64,000 nt of DNA. Source: Streptomyces albus subsp. albus (GTDB lineage Bacteria > Actinomycetota > Actinomycetes > Streptomycetales > Streptomycetaceae). Each line of letters begins with the position of its first letter. Positions within the stretch are counted from its first letter, which is position 1. Both the position numbers and the translations under genes were made by a program. Location: positions 1 through 64,000 of the forward strand of contig NZ_JOID01000013.1 of assembly GCF_000719865.1 (NCBI RefSeq), written 5' to 3'. The notes beneath the pieces are model-generated. The model was given only the letters and a program-made list of their open reading frames with translations. It was not told the DNA's origin and searched no databases. Below are positions 34,393-42,449 of this stretch, piece by piece.

Positions 34393-34887
34393 ATGACGCA
34401 CAGCCCGGGTCGAGCGGACCGTGCCGGTGGCCGTGGCGGCGGCGGAAGCGGCGGTGGCGGCGGTGGCGGCGCCGGGGACAGTGCCCACCCGAGCGTCTGC
34501 CCGACCCTGCGCTACGAGGACGCGCACGCCGCCCTGCGCCAGCTCACCGGGGCCTTCGGCTTCACCGAGGTCGCAGTGTACGAGGACGAGGGGACCGGCG
34601 CCGTCGTCCACGCCGAACTGTCGTACGGCAACGGCGTGGTGATGCTCGGCAGCAGGGCGGAGAAGGGCGCGCTCACCGACGCCCCGCCGGGCGGCGGCCC
34701 GGTCGGGGTCTACGTACGCGTGGCCGACGTGGACGCCCACCACCGCCGCGCCGTGGCCCACGGCGCGGAGATCCTCGCGGCCCCGGCCGACGAGCCCTAC
34801 GGCGCGCGGACGTACACGGCCCGGGACGCCGAGGGCAACGTCTGGAGCTTCGGCGACTACGTCCCCAGCACGATGCCCCCGGCCTGA
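34393..34887 (+). CDS. VOC (PhnB-like) protein with a glycine-rich N-terminus
   Basis: A 164-residue protein. The first 30 residues are a low-complexity linker with runs of Gly and one Ser. The VOC domain follows: CPTLRYEDAHAALRQLTGAFGF, an internal HAELSYGNGVVMLGS, and the closing YTARDAEGNVWSFGDY typical of PhnB-like glyoxalases. ATG 34393 follows GAGGAG at 8 bases. The frame can also start at GTG 34384. Substrate unknown. It is divergent from the ABC-F transcript. Confidence 0.8.
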   Translation: MTHSPGRADRAGGRGGGGSGGGGGGGAGDSAHPSVCPTLRYEDAHAALRQLTGAFGFTEVAVYEDEGTGAVVHAELSYGNGVVMLGSRAEKGALTDAPPGGGPVGVYVRVADVDAHHRRAVAHGAEILAAPADEPYGARTYTARDAEGNVWSFGDYVPSTMPPA

Positions 34888-34900
34888 GGACCCCCGGGGG

Positions 34901-36355
34901 CTACGCGCCGCCCGTGTGGACCTGGAAGGCCGCCCGGCGGACGGCCTTGGCCAGGGCCGGGTCCGGGTGGGCCGCGGCCAGGGCGACCAGGACCTGGACC
35001 GTGCGCGGATGGCCGACCGAGCGCACTTCCCTGAGCAGGGCGGGCACCGTGTCCTGCACCGCGGACTCCAGGTGGTGCACCAGCAGCTGGCCCTCGCCGT
35101 GGTCGGCCACCGCGGCGGCGGTGTCGACCCAGAGCCAGGTCGCCTCCTCGCGGGTGAGCACGTCCGGGGAGTCCTCGGGGTCGCCGCCCTCCTGTTCGGC
35201 CAGCCACAGCAGCGCGTAGGGACGCAGATACGGCTCGCCGGTCACCGCCCGTACTGCCGGTTCGGCGGGGGCGCCGACGACGCGCAGCGCCTCGAAGGCG
35301 AGGCCGCGCAGCAGGGCGTCCTCGCCGCGGGCCGCCTCCAGCAGTTCCTCGACGGCGCTGCCGACGGGACGGGCCGCGAGCCAGGCGCGGTACTCCGCCC
35401 GGGCCGGGCCGGGGGTGAGGCCGGCGCAGCCGCGGAGCATGTCGGCGGCGGGCTGCTCGATGTTGCCGGCGGGGCTCTGCGCCGCCACGCAGATCTGTTC
35501 GAGCTTGACCCAGACCGCCCAGTTGCCGAGCGGGGTCAGCGTGGCCTGGCCGTCCTCCCGGGTCAGCGCTCCGACGGACACCAGGCCCTCCAGCGCCCAG
35601 TCCAGCAGGGGCGCGGGCGGCGGGCCGCCCGCGGGGCCGTCCCCGGCCGGTCTCTCCCCGGTCCCCTCCCCCGGGCCGGTGGCCGGAGTCCCGTTGCCGG
35701 AGTAGGGCACCTCGCAGCGTTCCGTGCGGAGCTCGGCGACCCGCTGTTCGAGGATGTCCCCGAGCGTGCCGAGGGGCACGAATCCGGCCGACAGCTGGAG
35801 TACGGAGAGCAACTGCGGTACGGCCTCCACGACTTCGGCCACGACGGTGGGCGCGAAGGCGGACGGGGCGGGGTGGGCTATCGACCAGGCGTCGAGCAGG
35901 GCGACCCAGCCGCGCAGCGCGGCGGTGTCGTCGCGGTCCCAGGCGTGGAGGCGCCAGCCGGGGCGGGCCACGTCGCCGTGGAACTCGACGAGTCCGGCGA
36001 GCCGTGCGCGGTCCCAGTCGGAACGGACCTGGTGCGGTGTCAGCCCGAGTGCGCCGGCGGCCCTTTCGGCGGCCTCGCCGGAGAGCGCTCCGGTGCCGCC
36101 GGGCCCGAGCCGGGCGCCGCGGCCGCGCTCGGCGTCGGCCCAGCGGGCGATCCGTACCGCTCCGGCGAGGATCTCCCGCGCGTGCCGCGCCAGTTCGGCG
36201 GGGGCGGGCGTGCCCGCGGGAGGACGGGGGGCCGTGGCCCCCCAGGCCGGGGGGCCCTGCCGTTTGCGACGGGTCGTCACCGCTCGCCGGGCGGCGGCGG
36301 TGGGTCGGTTCGGGACAAGATGAAGCCGGGAGTCGCGCGGAGTACGGGACGTCAC
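34901..36355 (-). CDS. Hypothetical actinobacterial protein
   Basis: A protein of about 484 residues that I do not recognise. It is soluble, rich in Ala, Leu and Glu, and mostly helical. Features include LGLTPHQVRSDWDRARLAGLVE (a winged-helix-like segment near 110), a disordered Gly/Pro linker near 235-260, and a C-terminal half with HEAT-like repeats (LLRGLAFEALRVVGA, VQVLVALAAAHPDPALAKAVRRA). The start is uncertain: I chose GTG 36355 (VTSRTPRDSRL) from memory of similar proteins. The frame is open far upstream, but that part is low complexity. GTG at 36280 is an alternative. Confidence 0.6.
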   Translation of the reverse strand: MTSRTPRDSRLHLVPNRPTAAARRAVTTRRKRQGPPAWGATAPRPPAGTPAPAELARHAREILAGAVRIARWADAERGRGARLGPGGTGALSGEAAERAAGALGLTPHQVRSDWDRARLAGLVEFHGDVARPGWRLHAWDRDDTAALRGWVALLDAWSIAHPAPSAFAPTVVAEVVEAVPQLLSVLQLSAGFVPLGTLGDILEQRVAELRTERCEVPYSGNGTPATGPGEGTGERPAGDGPAGGPPPAPLLDWALEGLVSVGALTREDGQATLTPLGNWAVWVKLEQICVAAQSPAGNIEQPAADMLRGCAGLTPGPARAEYRAWLAARPVGSAVEELLEAARGEDALLRGLAFEALRVVGAPAEPAVRAVTGEPYLRPYALLWLAEQEGGDPEDSPDVLTREEATWLWVDTAAAVADHGEGQLLVHHLESAVQDTVPALLREVRSVGHPRTVQVLVALAAAHPDPALAKAVRRAAFQVHTGGA

Positions 36356-36561
36356 CGCAGCAGTGTCGCGGGTGACGGCCCGAAAACCCAATCGGAGGGT
36401 ACGGCACCCATGACACAGCGGGTTCGCGGCGGGCGCGGCGGGGTCCCCGGAACGGTCCGCGGTCCCGCCGCGGCCGGGGCTCGGGGTATGCGGGCGCGGC
36501 GGGCCCCCCGCCCGGGCGGGGGCGGGCGCGGGACGGCCGGGCGCCTCCGGGCGCGGGGCGG

Positions 36562-37683
36562 CTACAGCAAGGAGGTCAGGAAGCGGCGCAGGGCCTCCTC
36601 GTAGCCGGCCGGGTCGGCGTTCCACATCGCGGCGTGCGGGGCCTGCGGGACCGGATGGAGGGTGACGAGGTCGGGGCGGCGGTCGGCGAGGAGCTGTGAG
36701 CGGTCCCAGGGGGCCAGCCGGTCGTCCGGACCGTGCAGGATCAGCGTCGGCACGGACACCCGGGACGGCGCCGACGCCTCCGCGAGGCTCTCCGCGCCCA
36801 GCCCCGCCCGGCCCTCCGCGGCCCGTACCGCCAGCGGCAGCAGCGCCCTCGGGGTGCCGTGGGCGGCGGCGAGGGCGCGGACCGTGGAGTGCCAGTCGAG
36901 CACGGGTGAGTCGAGCACCAGGCCGCTGATCCGGTCCCGCAGTGCCGAGTTGGCCACGGTGTGCACGGCCATGCTGCCGCCCGTGGACCAGCCGTGCAGG
37001 ACGACCCGCTCGGCGCCCCGGTGCACGGCGAAGCGGACGGCGGCGTCCAGGTCCCGCCATTCCGTGTCGCCGAGGTGGCCGGTGCCGTCCGGGTCGGGGG
37101 GCGCGCCCGGGTCGCCGCGGTGGGCGAGATCGAGCACGGGGACGCCGAGCCGGGACAGGAACGGCATGACGACCATGGGATGTTCCCGGGTGGTGCCGAG
37201 GCCGTGCACGGTGATGACCCAGGTCGAGCGGGTGCCGGGCACCAGCCAGGCGGGCAGCGGGCCCAGTTCGCCGGGGACCTCCACGTCCTCGTACTCCAGG
37301 CCGTGCGCCTCACCCGGGTTGCCGGTGTGGACCTGCGGGGTGAAGCGCACCTTGGCCCCGCGCCGGAGGCTGCCGCGCGCCACCCGCTCCAGGCGGCGGA
37401 CCACCGAGTCGGGCGGGCAGTCGGCGTCCTCGTCCACGTCGCCGATGACGGCGTGGACGCCGCCGCCGGTCAGTCCGTAGGTGCCGGGCCGCAGGGAGGC
37501 CAGGCTGCGGGTGAGGGTCACCGTGTCCGCGGTGGTGGCGTGGACGGTGAGCCGGGGGTCGCTCGGCAGCGGCCGGGTCGGGGACAGGGCCGTGTCGCCG
37601 GCGTACCGCCCGGCGGCCACCGCGGCCGTACCGGCGCCGAGAACGGTTGTGGCGGCGAGGGCCGCCGCTGTACGAGGTCGCAT
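36562..37683 (-). CDS. Alpha/beta hydrolase
   Basis: A 373-residue alpha/beta hydrolase with an N-terminal hydrophobic segment (about 5-25) that is a signal peptide or membrane anchor. About 120 residues of unrecognised N-terminal sequence follow. The hydrolase core starts at WVITVHGLGTTREHP. The nucleophile is Ser in HGWSTGG, the acid is in LILHGPDDRLAP, and the catalytic His is in QAPHAAMWN. The architecture resembles envelope-associated esterases or peptidases. The substrate is unknown. Confidence 0.85.
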   Translation of the reverse strand: MRPRTAAALAATTVLGAGTAAVAAGRYAGDTALSPTRPLPSDPRLTVHATTADTVTLTRSLASLRPGTYGLTGGGVHAVIGDVDEDADCPPDSVVRRLERVARGSLRRGAKVRFTPQVHTGNPGEAHGLEYEDVEVPGELGPLPAWLVPGTRSTWVITVHGLGTTREHPMVVMPFLSRLGVPVLDLAHRGDPGAPPDPDGTGHLGDTEWRDLDAAVRFAVHRGAERVVLHGWSTGGSMAVHTVANSALRDRISGLVLDSPVLDWHSTVRALAAAHGTPRALLPLAVRAAEGRAGLGAESLAEASAPSRVSVPTLILHGPDDRLAPWDRSQLLADRRPDLVTLHPVPQAPHAAMWNADPAGYEEALRRFLTSLL

Positions 37684-37872
37684 CGGTCCCAGTGTGCTCG
37701 GGATACGGCCGGGCGGCCAGTGCCGGCCTGCCCGGAGGGTGATCCGGGGCGGGAGGAGGCGTCGGTTGTACGGGGGCGGACAGGCCCGGGCCGCGCTGAC
37801 ACCCCGGGGGCCCCGAGCGTCCCGGGCACGGGCGCGCGGAGGCGGCCGGGATGACGGGGGTGCCGGGGACCG

Positions 37873-38532
37873 TCAGGGGCGCGGGCCGTAGCCGCGGAGC
37901 TTTCCGGCGGCCTCGGCCAGGTCGGCCTCGGAGAGCAGCGTGGGGCTGAGGCCGGGCACGGACCGGGCGGTGAGCCAGACGCGGCACATCCACTCCAGTT
38001 GCGCTGTCCGGTCGTACGCCTGGTCGAGCGTGGCGCCGTAGGTGAGGGTGCCGTGGTTCCGCAGCAGGCATCCGGTGCGGTCGCGGAGCGCGGCCAGGGT
38101 GTGACGGGCCAGCTCCTCGCTGCCGTAGAGCGCGTACGGGGCGACGCGAACGGGGCCGCCGAGCGCCGCGGTCATGTAGTGGACCGGGGGGAGCTCGGTG
38201 ACGAGCGTGGAGACGGCCGTGGCGTGCACGGCGTGGGTGTGCACGATCGCCCGGGCGCCGGTGGCCCGGTAGACCGCCAGGTGCATCGGCAGTTCGCTGG
38301 TGGGGCGCAGCTCGCCGAGCAGGCGCTGCCCGTCGAGGCCCACGCCGACCGCGTCCGCGGGGCCGAGCCGGTGGTACGGCACACCGCTGGGCGTGACGAG
38401 GACGGTGTCGCCGACGCGTACCGAGACATTGCCGGAGGTGCCGACGACCAGCCCCTCGTCGGTGGTGCGCCGGGCCGTGGCCACCAGTTCGGCCCAGGCG
38501 CCGGCGAGTTCCCGCGGGAGCGGTTCCGTCAC
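37873..38532 (-). CDS. Class II aldolase/adducin family protein
   Basis: A 219-residue zinc-dependent class II aldolase-like protein, in the range of L-fuculose-phosphate aldolase. It has GNVSVRVGD, the acid/sugar region TSELPMHLAVYRATGARAIVHTHAVHAT with the HTH zinc pair, and the third ligand in RNHGTLTYG. GTG 38532 is chosen because GGAGG lies 8 bases upstream. The upstream frame is low complexity. Fuculose-, ribulose- or methylthioribulose-phosphate substrates are all possible. It is divergent from the phosphate transporter. Confidence 0.85.
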   Translation of the reverse strand: MTEPLPRELAGAWAELVATARRTTDEGLVVGTSGNVSVRVGDTVLVTPSGVPYHRLGPADAVGVGLDGQRLLGELRPTSELPMHLAVYRATGARAIVHTHAVHATAVSTLVTELPPVHYMTAALGGPVRVAPYALYGSEELARHTLAALRDRTGCLLRNHGTLTYGATLDQAYDRTAQLEWMCRVWLTARSVPGLSPTLLSEADLAEAAGKLRGYGPRP

Positions 38533-38922
38533 TGCCCTCACCTCCGGGGGCGATCCTGGCAGAGACGGGGCGCCGGGCGCAGCGCGGCGGCGGGGAACGG
38601 CCGGGCGGGCGTCTCCGGCCGCTCGGGACAAGTGATCACTCTCCGTGCCGGCCGGCCCGGTCGCGGCCGTAACGGAAGTCCCCCTTCCACCGCTCCCACC
38701 GGTCCCGTTGTTCACCTTCGAGCCGGTGTGTCTTCAGTCACCAGACATCCAAGGGCGGACTTTCTGCCCGGTATGCCGCCCTTATGCGGAGAATTGAACC
38801 CTGTCGCCTGTCCCGGATGACGGTCCGCAAACGCACCTGGAAGCCCACTCCAATTCACCTTCCGTTCACCGAGCGTCCCTACCGTCGCTGTGTAACTGGC
38901 CCCCGAACGATTGCCTGGGTGA
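38533..38922. other. Divergent region between the aldolase and Pit genes
   Basis: A 390-base gap. It contains the PHO box at 38853-38874 and a single further GTTCACC-like unit at 38710-38720. No gene is credible. Confidence 0.6.
38853..38874 (+). promoter_or_regulatory. PHO box (PhoP binding site)
   Basis: Two adjacent 11-base direct repeats, ATTCACCTTCC (38853-38863) and GTTCACCGAGC (38864-38874), match the Streptomyces PHO-box unit GTTCACC-N4. They lie 48-70 bases upstream of the Pit transporter start. Control of a pit gene by PhoP is known in S. coelicolor. Whether PhoP activates or represses it cannot be told from the sequence. Confidence 0.8.
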
Positions 38923-40182
38923 ATGGAACACATCACGCTTCTCATCGGGATCGTGATCATCACGGCCTTGGTGTTCGACTTCACGAACGGCTTCCACGAC
39001 ACCGCCAACGCGATGGCCACGACCATCTCCACCGGGGCGCTCAAGCCCAAGACAGCGGTGGCGATGTCGGCGGTCCTCAATCTCGTCGGCGCCTTCCTGT
39101 CCGTGGAGGTCGCCAAGACCATCTCCGGCGGCATCGTCGACGAGAGCGGTATCCGTCCAGAAGTGATCTTCGCCGGCCTGGTCGGCGCGATCATGTGGAA
39201 TCTGCTGACCTGGCTGGTGGGCCTCCCCTCCAGCTCGTCGCACGCTCTGTACGGCGGACTGATCGGCGCCACCCTGTTCTCCGCGGGCATCGGGGCCATC
39301 CACCTCGATGTGGTCCTGTCGAAGGTCCTGCTGCCGGCTCTGGCCGCGCCGATCGTCGCGGGCCTCGCGGCGATGGCCGCCACCCGGCTCACCTACCGGC
39401 TGGCCCGCGACCGCGACGAGCGGGACACCGCGAAGGGCTACCGCTCCGGGCAGATCGCCTCGGCGGCCCTGGTCTCGCTCGCCCACGGCACCAACGACGC
39501 CCAGAAGACCATGGGTGTGATGACCCTCGCGCTGATCACCGGTGGCGTGCTCGCGCCCAACGCCGGTCCGCCGTTCTGGGTCATCACCTCGGCCGGTGTC
39601 GCCATCGCCCTCGGCACGTACCTCGGCGGCTGGCGCATCATCCGCACCATGGGCAAGGGCCTGACCGACATCCAGCCGCCGCAGGGCTTCGCCGCCCAGA
39701 CCGGCGCCGCGACCGTCATCCTCGCCTCCTCCCACCTGGGCTTCGGCCTCTCCACCACGCAGGTCTCCTCCGGCGCGATCATGGGCTCCGGCCTGGGCCG
39801 CAAGGGCGGTGTGGTGCGCTGGTCGACGGCGACCCGCATGTTCGTCGCCTGGGGCCTGACGCTGCCGGCGGCCGGTCTCGTCGCCGGGCTGGCGGCCCTG
39901 CTGGCCGGGCGGGGCACCTGGGGCGTCGCCGCGGTGGCCGTGTTCGCCGTCGCGGGCGGCGGCTGGATCTGGCTGAAGTCGCGCCACGAGAAGGTCGACC
40001 ACAGCAATGTGAACGACGTCCCGGCCGAGGGCGCCGACCCGGAGCACGAGGACATCATCGCCGACGTCGTCGCGTCCCTCTCCCCGCCGCCGACCGACTC
40101 CGCGCTGGAGGCGGCCGCCCACGAGGGCGAGGCCGGTTCCCCGCAGGCCCGGTCCACGGCCTCCAAGACCACCGTCGCCTGA
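38923..40182 (+). CDS. Low-affinity inorganic phosphate transporter (Pit)
   Basis: A 419-residue PiT-family symporter. Both copies of the family signature are present: DFTNGFHDTANAMATTIS near the N-terminus and SLAHGTNDAQKTMGVM in the second half. About 10 membrane spans are visible, including conserved GLPSSSSHALYGGLIGA. A hydrophilic tail of about 60 residues ends the protein. It imports metal-phosphate with protons. The PHO box upstream links it to phosphate control. It is followed 25 bases later by a small membrane protein, then tandem terminators. Confidence 0.93.
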   Translation: MEHITLLIGIVIITALVFDFTNGFHDTANAMATTISTGALKPKTAVAMSAVLNLVGAFLSVEVAKTISGGIVDESGIRPEVIFAGLVGAIMWNLLTWLVGLPSSSSHALYGGLIGATLFSAGIGAIHLDVVLSKVLLPALAAPIVAGLAAMAATRLTYRLARDRDERDTAKGYRSGQIASAALVSLAHGTNDAQKTMGVMTLALITGGVLAPNAGPPFWVITSAGVAIALGTYLGGWRIIRTMGKGLTDIQPPQGFAAQTGAATVILASSHLGFGLSTTQVSSGAIMGSGLGRKGGVVRWSTATRMFVAWGLTLPAAGLVAGLAALLAGRGTWGVAAVAVFAVAGGGWIWLKSRHEKVDHSNVNDVPAEGADPEHEDIIADVVASLSPPPTDSALEAAAHEGEAGSPQARSTASKTTVA

Positions 40183-40207
40183 CGGCTCAGGTAAGGAAAG
40201 AAACCGG

Positions 40208-40453
40208 ATGAACATCGACTGGGCAGCACTCGGCCAGGTCTCCGTGGTCAGCCTCGTGGCGACCGTCGCCATCGTCGGCGTCTTCACCCTGGGCATCGTC
40301 GGCACCGCCGCCAAGCGGCACCCGCAGGCGGGCGGTGCGGAGGGCGCCACGGTCGCCGAGGCGCCGACCGCCCTGGCGCGCACCCTCGCCGTGGTCTGCT
40401 TCGCGCTCTCCGCGGCGGTCGTGGCGTACGGGATCTATCTGATCGTCGCCTGA
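40208..40453 (+). CDS. Small membrane protein downstream of Pit
   Basis: An 81-residue protein with two hydrophobic spans (about 9-33 and 60-80) separated by a polar loop. It follows the Pit gene by 25 bases on the same strand, with GGAAAGAAACC before its ATG, so it is co-transcribed and may be an accessory subunit. No known domain is recognised. Conserved as a Pit neighbour in Streptomyces, as far as I recall. Confidence 0.75.
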   Translation: MNIDWAALGQVSVVSLVATVAIVGVFTLGIVGTAAKRHPQAGGAEGATVAEAPTALARTLAVVCFALSAAVVAYGIYLIVA

Positions 40454-40458
40454 CGTCC

Positions 40459-40489
40459 GTGCCGGCCGGCCCACCGGGCCCGCCGGCAC
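40459..40489 (+). terminator. Terminator of the Pit operon
   Basis: A 14-base arm (40459-40472) pairs with 40476-40489 with a single C-C mismatch and an ACC loop. It starts 6 bases after the stop codon. Confidence 0.85.
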
Positions 40490-40523
40490 GGGCCGGCATT
40501 CCCCCGGTACTCCGTGGACAGGG

Positions 40524-40568
40524 CCCGCCGCCCGGACAGCACGCGTCACGCGCTGTCCGGGCGGCGGG
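40524..40568. terminator. Second, perfect 15-base hairpin
   Basis: CCCGCCGCCCGGACA (40524-40538) is perfectly complementary to 40554-40568, with an inner CGCG/CGCG stem in the 15-base loop. It stands between the Pit terminator and the B12 riboswitch. It probably insulates the riboswitch from read-through. Confidence 0.75.
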
Positions 40569-40807
40569 CTCCGTGCTGTGCCCGGCGGGTGGCGTCGGGC
40601 GCGCCCCGGCCGACCCTCTCCTCCACCGCCTGCCGCGCCGCAGTCCCGCCGTCCCGCCGGCTCTCCCCTTCCGGCGCTCCCGCCCCGTACGCCTCCTGAC
40701 GCCGCTGCCCCCCCCGTTCCCGTGCCGGGTGGTGTCCGCGCGGCGCCGGGGCCGGTGTGGGACTCGGCACACTGATCCCCCGCAGGTCAAGGGCGAGTTG
40801 ACGGGCG

Positions 40808-40985
40808 TTCCCGGGCGTGGTGGACTGCCGGGGCCAAACGGCGGCAGGAGAGGAAGCCGGTGCGAATCCGGCGCGGTCCCGCCACTGTCACCGGGGAGCG
40901 CACCCCACCGATGTCACGGCCCGTTCCGACGGGCGGGAAGACCGGGGCCCGCGCCGATCCGGGAGCCAGGAGACTCTCACCGCCG
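40808..40985 (+). promoter_or_regulatory. Adenosylcobalamin riboswitch
   Basis: The conserved core is present in order: GGAAGCCGGTGCGAATCCGG (40852-40871), GCGGTCCCGCCACTGT (40872-40887), and the B12-box-like GGGAGCCAGGAGACTCTC (40961-40978). It precedes the cobD start by about 190 bases and should shut the B12 operon off when adenosylcobalamin is plentiful. Outer boundaries are approximate. Confidence 0.93.
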
Positions 40986-41168
40986 GTCACGTCGAACCAG
41001 GGCGCGGACCCTGAGTGAGGACTTCACGCATGCCCGGCTCCCGCCGCAGTACGTCCTGCCACCGAACGCCCCGAGGCCGGGTGGCCCGCGGGCAGGCGCC
41101 CCTCTCTCCGCTGCCGGCGGCCCCGCCGCCCCCGTCGTACCCCCGAGGCGTGACGGCGGTCTGAGCCG

Positions 41169-42449
41169 ATGCGTGCCGCAGACGCCGCCGGGCCCCCCGT
41201 GCCCCGGATTTCCGCCCGCCCGCGCTCCGCGGACGCCGTCCTCGCCGCCGGTACCGCGCTCGGGTTCCTCGGCGACCTCCTGTTCGCCGATCCCCGGCGC
41301 GGCCATCCCGTGGCGGCGTTCGGACGGGCCGCGACGGCCGCCGAGCAGCTGCTGTGGCGCGACCACCGGGGCGCCGGGGCCCTGTACACCGCCCTGTGCG
41401 CCGGCGGCACGGTGGCCGCGGCCGCCGGGCTCTCCCGCGCCGTACGCCGCTCCCCCGCCGCGTCCGGCGCCCTGACGGCCGCCGTCACCTGGACCGTGCT
41501 GGGCGGCACCTCGCTCGGCCGGGAGGCGCGCGCCATCGGCGCCGCCCTGGAGGCCGGGGATCTGGCACGGGCGCGGGAACGGCTGCCGGGGCTGTGCGGG
41601 CGGGACCCGCAGTCGCTGGACGCGCAGCAGATCGCCCGCGCGGTCGTGGAGTCCGTCGCGGAGAACACCTCCGACGCGGTCGTCGGGGCGCTGGTGTGGG
41701 GCGCCGTCGCCGGGGTGCCCGGGCTGGCCGGGTTCCGCGCGGTCAACACCCTCGACGCGATGGCCGGCCACAAGTCGCCGCGGCTGCGCCGCTTCGGCTG
41801 GGCCCCGGCCCGGTTGGACGATGTGGCGGGCTTCCCGGGCTCGCGGCTCACCGCCGCGCTGGCGGTGCTCGCCGGACCGGACCCGCGGGGCGCCCTGCGG
41901 GTGCTGCGCTCCGACGCCCGGAGCCATCCGAGCCCCAACGCCGGCCCCGTGGAGGCGGCGTTCGCGGGTGCGCTCGGCGTACGGCTGGGCGGGACGCTGG
42001 CGTACGGCGGCCGGGTCGAGCACCGGCCCGTGCTGGGCGCCGGCAACCGCCCGGTGGAACCGCGCGACATCGAGCGCGCGGTACGGCTCTCGCGCCGGGT
42101 GAACGCGCTGGCGCTGGTGGTGTGCGCCGGGGGGCGGCTGCTGTCCGGGGCGCTCCGCGGCGGGCGGCGGTCTGCCGGTACCGCCGGTGCCCTGGGGGCG
42201 GCCGGTGTCGTGGGTACGGCCGGTGTCGTGGGGGCGGCTGCCGGTTCGGCCCATTCGGCCCGGAACGCGGCGCCTCCGACGGGCGGCCCGCCGGCACCGC
42301 ACGGCACGCGTGCCCCGGTGACCCCGCGCCCGCCGCGCTCCGGGCGTGCCCGGCGCACCGCGACAGCCGTATCGCGACGGTCCGTCGCCCCGCGCGGCGC
42401 GGGGCCGGCGAGCGGGCGGCCGGGGGCCGCCGGAGAGGAGCGGGGATGA
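41169..42449 (+). CDS. cobD: Adenosylcobinamide-phosphate synthase CobD/CbiB
   Basis: A 426-residue membrane enzyme that attaches (R)-1-aminopropanol O-2-phosphate or its analogue to adenosylcobyric acid. Conserved segments include GDLLFADPRRGHPVAAFGR, ARAVVESVAENTSDAVVGALVWGA, FRAVNTLDAMAGHKSPR and SHPSPNAGPVEAAFAGALGV. The family core ends near residue 325. About 100 C-terminal residues are low-complexity Gly/Ala/Arg sequence with a repeated GVVG unit. It is the first gene behind the riboswitch. Its stop overlaps cobQ by 4 bases. Confidence 0.93.
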   Translation: MRAADAAGPPVPRISARPRSADAVLAAGTALGFLGDLLFADPRRGHPVAAFGRAATAAEQLLWRDHRGAGALYTALCAGGTVAAAAGLSRAVRRSPAASGALTAAVTWTVLGGTSLGREARAIGAALEAGDLARARERLPGLCGRDPQSLDAQQIARAVVESVAENTSDAVVGALVWGAVAGVPGLAGFRAVNTLDAMAGHKSPRLRRFGWAPARLDDVAGFPGSRLTAALAVLAGPDPRGALRVLRSDARSHPSPNAGPVEAAFAGALGVRLGGTLAYGGRVEHRPVLGAGNRPVEPRDIERAVRLSRRVNALALVVCAGGRLLSGALRGGRRSAGTAGALGAAGVVGTAGVVGAAAGSAHSARNAAPPTGGPPAPHGTRAPVTPRPPRSGRARRTATAVSRRSVAPRGAGPASGRPGAAGEERG

